From positions 1 through 12,706 of the forward strand of contig CADBQK010000334.1 in the NCBI GenBank assembly GCA_902796775.1: a stretch of 12,706 nt of DNA. The letters are read 5' to 3'. A model generated the notes under the pieces. It was given only the letters and a program-made list of their open reading frames with translations. It was not told the DNA's origin and did not search any database. The position numbers were made by a program, and so were the translations under genes. Positions 1-8,185 of this stretch are shown piece by piece; position 1 is the stretch's first letter; every line of letters begins with the position of its first letter. The stretch is from an uncultured Lachnospiraceae bacterium. GTDB lineage: Bacteria > Bacillota_A > Clostridia > Lachnospirales > Lachnospiraceae.

Positions 1-668
1 AGGACTACCGGGCCAGTGACCTGGCCGGAAAGACCATCAACTATGAAATAAAAGTAAATGGGATCTATAAGGAAAAACGGATTGCACAGGATACAATGAC
101 CGATGAAGATGCGGCAGGTTTTGGAGATTATGCGTCTGTCGCTGATTTCAAAAAGGACATGCGGAGAATAGTAGAGACCAATACGATGAATACCGTTCGC
201 GCCAATATATCATCAGCGCTCGAAAGCGCTCTTCTCGACTCCTGCCAGGTGAAACTACCGAAAAAAATGAAGGCAGATCTTCCGGGCAGAGATAATCTGC
301 TGAAAGAACTGGACGCAAGCTGTAAGGATGCAGGCATGGGCGAGAGCGAGTACATCGATGGTCTGGGGTATGATACACTTGATGAGTATCTGGAGGAGAA
401 ATATGAAGAAATTGAGAATGAAAAGAAACTGGAGCTGATCCGGCAGGCTATCGTAAAGCATGAAAGATACTCCATGCCCGCGGACAAGCTGGGGGAAGCC
501 CTGCAGATCATAGAGAGGGAGGATGCGCAGGATAATGAACAGTTTCTGGCATCCGGAGGGACTGATGGATTTCTCTCCAGATTATGCATGAGCTACGCCA
601 TGGATGATCTGGTCACGGAATATACGAAAAAGTATTATCCTGCCCCCGGGGGAAAGGGCAGTCATTGA
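1..668 (+). CDS. Trigger-factor-like peptidyl-prolyl isomerase/chaperone, 3' part
   Basis: The gene enters from the left edge (open frame from base 3), so only the last 221 residues are visible. The first visible residues, DYRASDLAGKTINYEIKVNG, match the end of the FKBP-type isomerase domain of trigger factor, where an 'LAGK..x..V.V' strand pair closes the domain. The rest is charged and helical: an 'ADFKKDMRR' helix, a 'VKLPKKM' segment like the VELPE motif of the trigger factor C-terminal chaperone domain, and a Glu/Lys-rich helix around 'YLEEKYEEIENEKKLE'. Known role of the family: ribosome-associated or free folding helper with prolyl isomerase activity. The core is divergent and the tail is short (ends GGKGSH), so it may be a second trigger-factor paralogue rather than the housekeeping tig. 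No signal peptide can be judged. It is convergent with trpB. Confidence 0.72.
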   Translation, partial: DYRASDLAGKTINYEIKVNGIYKEKRIAQDTMTDEDAAGFGDYASVADFKKDMRRIVETNTMNTVRANISSALESALLDSCQVKLPKKMKADLPGRDNLLKELDASCKDAGMGESEYIDGLGYDTLDEYLEEKYEEIENEKKLELIRQAIVKHERYSMPADKLGEALQIIEREDAQDNEQFLASGGTDGFLSRLCMSYAMDDLVTEYTKKYYPAPGGKGSH

Positions 669-708
669 TGAGAAAGCCGGTTTATAAAAGACTATACAGG
701 CAAAATAC

Positions 709-739
709 AAGCGCCAGGGACTTATGATCCCTGGCGCTT
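709..739. terminator. Bidirectional intrinsic terminator between convergent genes
   Basis: A perfect 12-bp GC-rich stem (AAGCGCCAGGGA, 709-720, with its complement at 728-739) closes a 7-base loop. It lies between the stops of the trigger-factor-like gene (668) and trpB (759). The plus-strand exit has only a short T run; the minus-strand exit reads TTGTATTTTG. The position between two converging genes makes a shared terminator the simplest reading. Confidence 0.85.
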
Positions 740-758
740 TGCAGATATACCAGTTGGC

Positions 759-2015
759 TTATTTCTGCCTTTGCTGCTCCATCTTTGCCAGATGTTCCGG
801 TCCGTATCCGTAATGCTCTACGATATAGTCCAGATCTTTGTCGCCGCGGCCGGAGAGATTGACCAGGATCGAGCCGGTCATGCCGGTACGGGCCACTCTG
901 ATCGCATATGCCAGCGCATGTGAACTTTCGATCGCAGGGATGATCCCTTCATATTTGGACAGGAGGAAAAGGGCCTCCATGGCTTCATCATCATCAGCTG
1001 TCGTGTAAGTGACGCGGTTCATTTCATGCAGCATGGCATGCTCCGGGCCTGCAGCCGGATAATCCAGACCGCTTGCATTGGAGTAGACAGGTGCAGGCTC
1101 TCCATTTTCATCTGCAAGCATGATGCTCTTAAAGCCGTGCATGACGCCTACCTGCCCATAGTTAATGGAAGCAGCATGATCGCCAAGCTTCGGCCCTCTG
1201 CCGAGAGGCTCGACACCGACCAGTTCGACCGGGTCTGCTACGAAGGGCAGGAACATGCCGATAGAATTGGAGCCGCCGCCAACACAGGCTGTAACCTGAT
1301 CCGGCAGATGTCCGGTCTGGGACAGGAACTGTTCCCTGGCCTCCTCACCGATGCAGTACTGGAAATCCCTCACCATCAGAGGGAAAGGATGGGGGCCTGC
1401 AGCAGTACCGATGCAGTAGATTGCATCCTTGTATTCCCTGGAGTATGCAGAAAATGCAGCATCGACAGCCTCCTTCAGAGTTTTCAGGCCGAAACTGACC
1501 GGAATCACGTTGGCACCGAGGAGCTTCATGCGGGTCACATTCGGAGCCTGCTTGGCGATATCCACCTCACCCATATAGATGTCGCACTCCAGCCCGAAAT
1601 ACGCCGCCGCAGTGGCAAGCGCCACACCATGCTGGCCTGCTCCGGTCTCCGCGATCAGTTTCTTTTTACCCATGTATTTGGCAAGCAGGCCCTCGCCCAT
1701 ACAGTGATTGAGCTTGTGAGCACCGGTATGGTTGAGATCCTCCCGTTTCAGGTAGATTTGTGTCCGTCCGAGCAGATTAGAAAGATTCTGGCAGTGGTAG
1801 ACCGGTGTGGGCCTCCCCTGGAAATCCCTGCGGATACGGCGCAGCTCAGCGATAAACTGTGCAGACTGGGCAATCGTATTGTAGCCCTGGGCATATTCAT
1901 TAAATGCCTCGATCAGATCCGGATTGTCCAGATAGTTGCCGCCGTAATCTCCGAAATAACCGTCCTCGGAAGGATATTCTTTCAGATAGTTGTCATAATC
2001 CCTGTATTTGTTCAT
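759..2015 (-). CDS. trpB: Tryptophan synthase beta chain (stand-alone TrpB)
   Basis: PLP enzyme that condenses indole with L-serine to give L-tryptophan, in the cytosol. The 418 residues carry the full TrpB1 signature: [10 protein letters not shown] at the N-terminus, the PLP lysine in HTGAHKLN (K101), the catalytic glutamate in ETGAGQHG (E123), the phosphate-binding GGGSN (246-250), GLDYP (D318) in the COMM region, [12 protein letters not shown] (356-367) and the pyridine-contacting serine in LSGRGDKD (S388). Length is a little above the usual ~395-405. Start: ATG at 2015 with GGAAAGGATC upstream. No trpA or other trp gene is adjacent, and a strong own promoter plus a terminator make it a single-gene unit. 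It may partner a distant TrpA, or act alone in salvaging free indole; sequence cannot decide. Confidence 0.95.
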   Translation of the reverse strand: MNKYRDYDNYLKEYPSEDGYFGDYGGNYLDNPDLIEAFNEYAQGYNTIAQSAQFIAELRRIRRDFQGRPTPVYHCQNLSNLLGRTQIYLKREDLNHTGAHKLNHCMGEGLLAKYMGKKKLIAETGAGQHGVALATAAAYFGLECDIYMGEVDIAKQAPNVTRMKLLGANVIPVSFGLKTLKEAVDAAFSAYSREYKDAIYCIGTAAGPHPFPLMVRDFQYCIGEEAREQFLSQTGHLPDQVTACVGGGSNSIGMFLPFVADPVELVGVEPLGRGPKLGDHAASINYGQVGVMHGFKSIMLADENGEPAPVYSNASGLDYPAAGPEHAMLHEMNRVTYTTADDDEAMEALFLLSKYEGIIPAIESSHALAYAIRVARTGMTGSILVNLSGRGDKDLDYIVEHYGYGPEHLAKMEQQRQK

Positions 2016-2079
2016 TCTTAAGATCCTTTCCTTTGTAGACTTTGTAAAGCAGATACAAATCTATTCAAGTCAGTTGTTT

Positions 2080-2095
2080 TATCGGTCTATCGGTC
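2080..2095. repeat. Tandem 8-bp repeat in trpB 5' leader
   Basis: TATCGGTC occurs twice head to tail, inside the roughly 114-nt untranslated leader of trpB (reads GACCGATA twice on the trpB strand). Possible operator for a regulator bound downstream of the promoter. The ATCGGTC word also forms part of the 13-bp inverted repeat at 8370-8406. Function is inference. Confidence 0.4.
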
Positions 2096-2135
2096 TGCCC
2101 TTTTTGCTGCAAAGAAAGCGGACGATATCCTGTTC

Positions 2136-2164
2136 ATTATAATATGTCTCCTTTTTCAGGTCAA
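2136..2164 (-). promoter_or_regulatory. Sigma-A-type promoter of trpB
   Basis: On the minus strand TTGACC (2164-2159) and TATAAT (2141-2136) are separated by exactly 17 bases. Transcription would start near 2129 and leave a leader of about 114 nt. I looked in this leader for a T-box, a tryptophan-rich leader peptide and a terminator-type attenuator and saw none. The -35 element is embedded in GGTCAACCA on the plus strand, a word also present in the inverted repeat at 8370-8406. Confidence 0.8.
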
Positions 2165-2179
2165 CCATTCTATTTTTTC

Positions 2180-2208
2180 TTGCGCCTTCAGAGTATATAT
2201 GTTATAGT
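2180..2208 (+). promoter_or_regulatory. Promoter of the riboswitch-ATPase transcript
   Basis: TTGCGC (2180-2185) and TATAGT (2203-2208) lie 17 bases apart. The predicted start, about 2214-2216, falls a few bases before the P1 stem of the riboswitch. The trpB promoter lies about 16 bases upstream, facing the other way, so the two promoters are back to back. Confidence 0.65.
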
Positions 2209-2214
2209 TGGGAT

Positions 2215-2376
2215 ACTTACTTAAGAGGGAGTAGCGGCTGCCCCTGCAGGGCAGCAGTATTATGCGTCAGGACGGCTGCACAGGCCTGCACACGGACTCA
2301 GCTGATCAGAAGAGAAAAGAGAAAAGATGCAGGATGCAGCCCGCAGATACTTGAAACAGCGAGACTTTTAAGACAG
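2215..2376 (+). promoter_or_regulatory. yybP-ykoY manganese riboswitch
   Basis: The aptamer has the two conserved arms of the yybP-ykoY family: GGGAGTAGC at 2227-2235 with CGTCA at 2265-2269 on the 5' side, and CAGCGAGAC at 2357-2365 on the 3' side. P1 pairs 2220-2227 with 2365-2372 (8 bp, one G-U). P2 is a perfect 7-bp hairpin, 2237-2243 with 2249-2255. A long P3 arm is closed by GGCTGCA (2274-2280) with its complement at 2335-2341. Known for the family: it binds Mn2+ and controls manganese exporters and P-type ATPases. It sits directly upstream of such an ATPase. The family call rests on motif and fold recognition by eye, not a covariance model. Confidence 0.92.
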
Positions 2377-2406
2377 GGTCACAGTCTGTCTTAAAGGTCT
2401 TTTTTG
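2362..2406 (+). terminator. Riboswitch expression platform: intrinsic terminator
   Basis: A 15-bp stem (2362-2376 with 2386-2400, one G-U pair) with a 9-base loop is followed by a T run (2400-2405). Its 5' arm shares bases 2365-2372 with the 3' arm of riboswitch P1, so the two folds exclude each other. Ligand binding, by holding P1, should block the terminator and let transcription reach the ATPase: an ON switch for Mn2+. Confidence 0.9.
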
Positions 2407-2461
2407 TCTGTTTTTACGATCACGCAGATATAAAGAGACCGGCGTATTTCGGAGAATCGTA

Positions 2462-5071
2462 ATGGAGCAGCAGGAAAAGAGATATTATAACCTTTCGCCG
2501 CAGCAGGCGATGAAGAAGATTGGTTCGGGGCCGGAAGGCCTGTCGGAAACTGATGTTGAGGAGAGCCGGAAGCGGTATGGAGCGAATGTTCTGGCTGAGG
2601 TAAAAAAGAAAAGCGTCTTTCTGGTTTTTGCTGAGCAGTTTAAGGATCTGCTCGTACTGATCCTGATCATTGCCGCGATCATTTCGGCAATAACCGGCAG
2701 TGCCGCCAGTACAGTGGTCATTCTGTTCGTTCTGGTGATGAATGCCATACTCGGGACAGTGCAGTATGTGAAGGCAGAGAAGTCTCTGGAGAGCCTGAAA
2801 AAACTGTCCTCTCCTTCGGCAAAAGTGGTGAGGGAAGGCCGGGAGCATGTGATTGCGGCCGAGGAGCTGGTGTGCGGAGATATTATTGTACTGGAAGCCG
2901 GCGATATCGTGCCCGGAGATGCCCGTGTTATCGACGCCTTCTCTTTAAAGACTAATGAGAGTTCCCTTACCGGAGAGTCACAGGCTGTAGAGAAAAATGC
3001 CGATCTGATCAAAGACCTGAATGTCGCTCTTGGCGATCAGTACAATATGGTTTTTTCCGGTTCCCTGGTCACCTACGGCAGAGCAAGTGCTGTTGTTACG
3101 GCAGTGGGGAAGCAGACCGAGCTTGGCAAGATCGCCGGCCTGATGGACGAAGTCGAGAAGGGAAAGACACCGCTTCAGGTGACGATGGACAATTTCAGCA
3201 AAAAGCTGTCCATAGCCATTATGGCAATCTGTATCCTGGTATTCGCCCTGAGTATGTGGCGCGGGATGAGAGTGACCGACGCCCTGCTGTTTGCAGTCGC
3301 CCTGGCAGTTGCCGCGATCCCGGAAGCGCTTTCCTCGATCATTACGATCTCGCTGGCCATCGGGACCTCCCGCATGGCAGATCAGAATGCGATCATCAAA
3401 GACCTGAATGCAGTGGAAGGACTGGGCTGTGTTTCCGTCATCTGTTCCGATAAGACCGGTACACTCACGCAAAACCGCATGACAGTTGAATATGAGCATG
3501 CTTATGAGGGAAGCGACCGGCTCCTTCGTATGGCGTCGATCCTGTGCAATGACTCCCGCTTTGCTGATGGAGAAGTGATAGGCGATCCGACAGAAACAGC
3601 TTTTGTAGATTATTTTATTGCAAAGAACGGCCGCGAGGAGTATGAGAAAGTCCTTGCCGATTATCCCCGTTTGTCGGAGGTGCCTTTCGACTCAGGCAGG
3701 AAACTGATGAGCACGCTCCATAAGATCGATGGGAAATACCTGATGTTCACCAAAGGGGCACTGGATGTGATCCTGCAGCGCACGGAAAATCTTACCCAGA
3801 GAGTTAAAAGGGAGCTGACCGAGGAGAACTTTATGCTCTCGGACAGCGGCCTGCGGGTACTGGCTTTTGCCGTGAAGGAGATCGGAAGCGAGCGGGAGAT
3901 CGGTTTTGAGGATGAAGAAGGTTTCAGCTACATAGGTCTGCTGGCTGAGATGGATCCGCCCAGAAAGGAATCTGCCCAGGCAGTAGCGGACTGTATCAGT
4001 GCCGGGATCCGTCCGATCATGATCACCGGTGATCACAAAGTGACTGCTTCTGCTATTGCCAGACAGATCGGGATCATGGAAGATGAGGATATTGCCGTGA
4101 CCGGACCTGAGCTGGACAGTATGAGCGAGGAACAGCTGAATGCACAGCTGGAAAATATCAGTGTGTATGCGCGTGTATCTCCGGAAAACAAGATCCGCAT
4201 TGTCCGGGCCTGGCAGGCCAAAGGCCATATCTGTGCTATGACAGGGGACGGCGTCAATGACGCACCGGCCCTCAAGAGTGCAGATGTCGGCGTCGCGATG
4301 GGGATCACCGGGACAGAGGTAGCGAAAGATGCCGCTTCCATGATCCTGACGGACGACAACTTTGCCACCATTATCAAATCTGTCCTGAACGGGAGAAATA
4401 TATACGAGAATATTAAGAGTGCAATCAAATATCTGCTTTCAGGAAATGCAGCGGCGATTGTTGTGGTCCTTTTTGCTTCACTGTCAGGATTGCCGACCCC
4501 CTTTACAGCTGTGCAGCTGCTGTTCATCAATCTGATCACGGATTCTCTCCCTGCACTGGCAATCTCTATGGAGCCGGCTAATCGGCTTTTGATCAGCCAG
4601 AAACCAAGACCCCGCGATGAATCCGTGCTGAACCGCCAGACCCTCTGGTCTATCTGCGGCAGCGGTATACTGATTTCTCTTTCTGTCTGCGCAGCCTTTC
4701 TGGCCGGCCTGGGCTACCTGATCGTACCCGGTGTTTCCGAAAAGATGACGGCTGGCGCAGTGAGTGGTTCAACGATGGCTTTTGCAACCTTATGCCTGGC
4801 CAGGCTTTTCCACGGATTCAACAGCCGCAGCAGGGAATGCATTTTTAAGCTGGGCCTGACATCCAATATGTGGTCGGTCGGTGCGTTTGCACTGGGTGCC
4901 CTCCTGCTGCACTGTATTCTCCGCCTGCCGGTTTTTAAAACAGCTTTTGGCGTATCGCAGCTGGGGATCATGCCGATCCTTCTTGTCTGGGTCTTTGCAT
5001 TCATACCTTCTGTTATCATCCAGATCTTTAAATATGTCAGATCAGAAGGCAGACATAGCGGAGATTCCTGA
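2462..5071 (+). CDS. P-type ATPase, Ca2+/Mn2+ exporter type (P2)
   Basis: Membrane pump of 869 residues driven by ATP. Visible in order: N-terminal cation-ATPase domain; M1-M2 (about 53-100); actuator loop TGES (170-173); M4 with PEALS (287-291); phosphorylated aspartate in DKTGTLTQN (D330); nucleotide-binding KGA (431-433); TGDHK (522-526); hinge TGDGVNDAP (594-602); M5 with SGNAAA; M6 with NLITD (N690, D694); and further helices to the C-terminus. In M5 the position of the SERCA site-I glutamate is alanine (A665, three after N662). This fits a one-site pump of the PMCA/LMCA/secretory-pathway kind. PEALS replaces the more usual PEGLP. The family exports Ca2+ and/or Mn2+; the upstream manganese riboswitch argues for Mn2+ export here (inference). 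Start ATG 2462 with CGGAGA six bases ahead. Single-gene transcript as far as visible. Confidence 0.93.
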   Translation: MEQQEKRYYNLSPQQAMKKIGSGPEGLSETDVEESRKRYGANVLAEVKKKSVFLVFAEQFKDLLVLILIIAAIISAITGSAASTVVILFVLVMNAILGTVQYVKAEKSLESLKKLSSPSAKVVREGREHVIAAEELVCGDIIVLEAGDIVPGDARVIDAFSLKTNESSLTGESQAVEKNADLIKDLNVALGDQYNMVFSGSLVTYGRASAVVTAVGKQTELGKIAGLMDEVEKGKTPLQVTMDNFSKKLSIAIMAICILVFALSMWRGMRVTDALLFAVALAVAAIPEALSSIITISLAIGTSRMADQNAIIKDLNAVEGLGCVSVICSDKTGTLTQNRMTVEYEHAYEGSDRLLRMASILCNDSRFADGEVIGDPTETAFVDYFIAKNGREEYEKVLADYPRLSEVPFDSGRKLMSTLHKIDGKYLMFTKGALDVILQRTENLTQRVKRELTEENFMLSDSGLRVLAFAVKEIGSEREIGFEDEEGFSYIGLLAEMDPPRKESAQAVADCISAGIRPIMITGDHKVTASAIARQIGIMEDEDIAVTGPELDSMSEEQLNAQLENISVYARVSPENKIRIVRAWQAKGHICAMTGDGVNDAPALKSADVGVAMGITGTEVAKDAASMILTDDNFATIIKSVLNGRNIYENIKSAIKYLLSGNAAAIVVVLFASLSGLPTPFTAVQLLFINLITDSLPALAISMEPANRLLISQKPRPRDESVLNRQTLWSICGSGILISLSVCAAFLAGLGYLIVPGVSEKMTAGAVSGSTMAFATLCLARLFHGFNSRSRECIFKLGLTSNMWSVGAFALGALLLHCILRLPVFKTAFGVSQLGIMPILLVWVFAFIPSVIIQIFKYVRSEGRHSGDS

Positions 5072-5139
5072 TCATGAAACAGTCAGAAAACCGGAACCTC
5101 TGACGATAAAATAATAAAACGGTAAAGCAATATAACAAT

Positions 5140-5168
5140 TAAACAGAATAACAATAAAACGATATAAT
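5140..5168 (+). promoter_or_regulatory. Putative promoter of the dipeptidase-phosphodiesterase operon
   Basis: TAAACA (5140-5145) and a perfect TATAAT (5163-5168) are spaced by 17 bases, in an AT-rich stretch with repeated ATAAAACG words (5116-5123 and 5155-5162). The start near 5175 leaves a leader of about 74 nt holding a weak hairpin (CATCCGG at 5196 with CCGGGATG at 5209). No clear terminator for the ATPase gene was found in 5072-5248. Confidence 0.55.
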
Positions 5169-5248
5169 GACAAATTGAATGAATTGACGATCTAACATCC
5201 GGTCTGATCCGGGATGCTTTATGGAGATTCTTAGAGAGGAGACGCAAG

Positions 5249-6730
5249 ATGCCCTGTACAACCATTTTAGCCGGAAGAAAAGCTACTTACGACGGATCCA
5301 CACTGATTGCCCGCAATGATGATTCCGGAGCAGGAGGATTTACGCCGAAAAAGTTTACTGTTGTGCTGCCGGATGAACAGCCCCGCGTGTATGAGTCAGT
5401 GCTGTCCCATGTACGCATTCCCCTGCCTGATGATCCGATGCGCTATATCTGTGTGCCCAACGCCTCAAAAAAAGAGGGGCTCTGGGCTGCCTGCGGTGTA
5501 AATGAAGCAAATGTTGGAATGACTGCGACGGAGACGATCGCATCCAATGAACGGGTGCTCGGGGCAGATCCTCTTGTTGTATATAAGAAAGCAGAAGGAG
5601 AGGAGCCGGAGAGGATCGGCGGTATTGGAGAGGAAGATATCGTTACCCTTGTCCTGCCCTATATCCGCAGCGCCAGGGAGGGAGTGCAGCGGCTGGGGAA
5701 ACTCCTGGAAGAGTACGGCACCTGGGAGATGAATGGAGTGGCTTTCTCAGATGAGCAGGAAGTCTGGTGGATGGAGACGATCGGCGGCCATCACTGGATC
5801 GCAAAGAGAGTACCGGATGACTGTTATGTGGTTATGGCAAACCAGCAGGGAATCGATGCTTTTGATCTTGCTGATGCACTGGGAGAAGGCAGAGAGCATC
5901 TTTGCAGCCGGGACCTGAAAGAATTTATGGAAGACGCGTTTCTTGATGTGTCCAATAGCGGACGTTTTACAGCCAGGGATGCTTTCGGTACGAGGAATGA
6001 TGCAGACCATATTTACAACACTCCAAGAGTATGGTATATGCTTCGCTGTTTCAACCCCGGCAGTTTTCGCTGGGACGGACCGGATGCGGAATATGGACCT
6101 CTGTCAGATGATCTGCCCTGGTGCATGGTGCCGGAGAGAAAGATCACTCCGGAAGATATCAAATATGTACTTTCATCTCATTTCCAGGGGACTCCATATG
6201 ATCCGTATGCAGCCTATGGCTCTGCCGAATGGAGAGGGGCATTTAGAAGCATCGGCATCAACCGTACAGATTTCATGGGTATGGTGCAGATCCGTCCATA
6301 TATGCCGGCATCCTGCCGCTCCCTGCTGTGGCTTGCTTTTGCTTCCAATGTATTTAACGCCATGGTTCCTCTGTATGCCAATATTACTGAGGTTCCGGAG
6401 TATCTTGCTGTGACCGGGGATGAGGTGTCAACCGGCAGTTTCTACTGGGCCAGCAGGCTGATCGCAGCCCTGGCAGATGCTTCCTACGGAACCGCGATCG
6501 CACATATTGAACGGTATCAGGAAGGAGTTGCCGCAAAAGCAAGAGCCCGGCTGGTGCAATGCGATCGCCGGATCGTTTCGGGAAGCACAGAAGATGTACA
6601 GCAGCTCCTTGTAGATGCAAACCGGTCGATTGAAAAAATCCTTCGGGAAGAGACAGAGAAGATCCTGGGGAAAGTTCTGGATACGGCTTCCAACCATATG
6701 AAAAATGCATATGCCCGTTCGGATCATTGA
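5249..6730 (+). CDS. pepD: C69-family dipeptidase (PepD type)
   Basis: Cytosolic N-terminal nucleophile hydrolase that cleaves a broad range of dipeptides. The 493 residues begin MPCTTILAGRKATYDGSTL, matching the family start in which the cysteine (C3) becomes the nucleophile after loss of the first residues. ARNDDSG (about 21-27) follows, as in lactobacillal dipeptidase A. Further family features are GVNEANVGMTATET and, mid-protein, EVWWMETIGGHHWIAKRVPDD. There is no signal peptide. Start ATG 5249 has GAGGAG seven to eight bases ahead. The next gene starts 10 bases after its stop, so the two are probably co-transcribed; a shared nutrient-scavenging role is inference. Length is close to the family norm (about 470-490). 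Confidence 0.93.
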   Translation: MPCTTILAGRKATYDGSTLIARNDDSGAGGFTPKKFTVVLPDEQPRVYESVLSHVRIPLPDDPMRYICVPNASKKEGLWAACGVNEANVGMTATETIASNERVLGADPLVVYKKAEGEEPERIGGIGEEDIVTLVLPYIRSAREGVQRLGKLLEEYGTWEMNGVAFSDEQEVWWMETIGGHHWIAKRVPDDCYVVMANQQGIDAFDLADALGEGREHLCSRDLKEFMEDAFLDVSNSGRFTARDAFGTRNDADHIYNTPRVWYMLRCFNPGSFRWDGPDAEYGPLSDDLPWCMVPERKITPEDIKYVLSSHFQGTPYDPYAAYGSAEWRGAFRSIGINRTDFMGMVQIRPYMPASCRSLLWLAFASNVFNAMVPLYANITEVPEYLAVTGDEVSTGSFYWASRLIAALADASYGTAIAHIERYQEGVAAKARARLVQCDRRIVSGSTEDVQQLLVDANRSIEKILREETEKILGKVLDTASNHMKNAYARSDH

Positions 6731-6740
6731 GGAGAGGGAA

Positions 6741-8180
6741 ATGATGCAAAGACATAACAGAACACATTGTTTTCCACTGAAAACAGTGCTTGGTCTGCTG
6801 GTCATGCTGGCTGCTGCTTCAGGTTTTCTGTTTCCTGTCCAGGCAAAGACCAGGAAAACAAACAGTAAAAAATCACAGCAGACGGTAAAAAGTGTCCGGA
6901 TCAGCAATATTTCCGGAGTTTATGTCATGAAAGCGGGCAGTAAGTATAAACTGTCTGCCAAGGTCAGCTATTCCGGTAAAGGGAAGAAACCTTCTGCCCC
7001 CATAAAATGGCATGCAGGGAATACAAAGATCATCCGTATCGGATCGACAGGTGTGGTGGAGGCACTTGCTGAAGGGAAAACGACAGTTTATGCCTCCTGC
7101 TCAGGGAAAAAGTCCGAAAAAGTCAAAATCATCGTCGGGAAACCTGTTTCCGGGATCAGGATAGAGGGTCCGGGTGAGCTCTACGCAGGCTTTACGGCTG
7201 AGCTGCAGGCCATTGTGGAGCCATCAGACTGCGCTGTCAGTAAACTGAAATGGAAATCCTCAGACAGCAGCATTGCCACTGTCAGCAGCACCGGAAAAGT
7301 TAAGGGGAAAGCAGCCGGGAAGGTTGTTATTTCAGCTGTTTCACAGGATGGACATGAAGTGAAGGGCAGCATTTCACTGAAGATAAAAGCGATCCGCAAG
7401 AAAGATATCCGTTTTGTAGCACACAGGGGATTATCCTCTATGGCACCGGAAAACACCCTGGCAGCCTTTTCGCTTGCCGGGCAGGCAGGGTTCTGGGGGA
7501 TTGAGTGCGATGTCTGGGAAACGGCACCTGAAGTGCCTTCCGATCCGGACACAAGCAGATTTGCCATCTGCCACAATCCGAATGTCAATGCGATCTACGG
7601 GGTAAATAGAGATATATGCTCTTCCAGGCCTTCCCGCCTTTCCTCATTGCGGGCAAAAAAAGGGAAAAACATATCCCGCTACCCTTATGAAAAACTGCCG
7701 TTTTTGGAAGATTATCTTGCAATATGCCGTAAATACAGGATACATCCTGTGATAGAGATCAAGACACAGCAGATGTCTCCCGAATCAGCCAGGCGTCTTG
7801 TGAAGATCGTGCGAAGCTTTATCCCACTTGAAGATGTGCTGTTCAGTTCGTTTTATCATGGAAATCTGGATGAAGTGAAGAGAGCGGCAGCAGAGTATAA
7901 TGAGAATACCGGTACAGTCTATATCTACAATAAACGGAAATCGTCACCCGCACCGGAATCACTTAAGAGCTGCTATCAGGCGGCTGACCGGGCAGCAGAG
8001 AAGGGATATACTTATTTAGATGTATCTTATGGGTGCCTGAACAAAAGCTTTTGTACCTATGCAGATCAAAAGGGAGTGGAACTCTACGGTTCTACAACAA
8101 ATACGTACGCCAAACTGCAGTCTATGGTACTGGATTACAATATCCGGATCATGTTCAGTGATTGGAGACTTTTTCAATAG
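6741..8180 (+). CDS. Exported glycerophosphodiester phosphodiesterase with two Big_2 domains
   Basis: Residues about 1-34 are a signal peptide: basic MMQRHNRTH, hydrophobic core TVLGLLVMLAAASGFLF, cleavage near VQA-KT. Two bacterial Ig-like (Big_2) domains follow, about 44-130 and 132-218; the second has the typical 'KWKSSDSSIATVSSTGKVKG'. The rest is a GDPD TIM barrel: HRG (H228), PENT, IECD (E255, D257), CHN (H278) and EIK (E339, K341). The family hydrolyses glycerophosphodiesters to glycerol-3-phosphate and an alcohol using a divalent metal. The usual HD after the second strand is HN here (N279). The Big_2 pair suggests cell-surface or wall attachment (inference); no LPXTG motif is present. 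Start chosen at 6741 (or 6744) because GGAGAGGGAA precedes it; an earlier in-frame ATG at 6705 overlaps the dipeptidase gene and lacks a site. Confidence 0.9.
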   Translation: MMQRHNRTHCFPLKTVLGLLVMLAAASGFLFPVQAKTRKTNSKKSQQTVKSVRISNISGVYVMKAGSKYKLSAKVSYSGKGKKPSAPIKWHAGNTKIIRIGSTGVVEALAEGKTTVYASCSGKKSEKVKIIVGKPVSGIRIEGPGELYAGFTAELQAIVEPSDCAVSKLKWKSSDSSIATVSSTGKVKGKAAGKVVISAVSQDGHEVKGSISLKIKAIRKKDIRFVAHRGLSSMAPENTLAAFSLAGQAGFWGIECDVWETAPEVPSDPDTSRFAICHNPNVNAIYGVNRDICSSRPSRLSSLRAKKGKNISRYPYEKLPFLEDYLAICRKYRIHPVIEIKTQQMSPESARRLVKIVRSFIPLEDVLFSSFYHGNLDEVKRAAAEYNENTGTVYIYNKRKSSPAPESLKSCYQAADRAAEKGYTYLDVSYGCLNKSFCTYADQKGVELYGSTTNTYAKLQSMVLDYNIRIMFSDWRLFQ

Positions 8181-8185
8181 AGCAT

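Noticed and set aside
1026..2021. 331-codon open frame on the plus strand across trpB
   Set aside because: It lies wholly antisense to the well-conserved trpB gene, its translation shows no family pattern (many His/Cys/Arg runs typical of reverse-frame reading), and no ribosome binding site fits.
2016..2135. T-box or trp attenuator in the trpB leader
   Set aside because: No AGGGUGGnACCGCG-like T-box sequence, no Trp-rich leader peptide and no terminator hairpin with a U-run on the minus strand.
6705..6740. Upstream in-frame start for the phosphodiesterase
   Set aside because: It would overlap the dipeptidase gene, lacks a ribosome binding site and would put charged residues (RIIEERE) ahead of the signal peptide.
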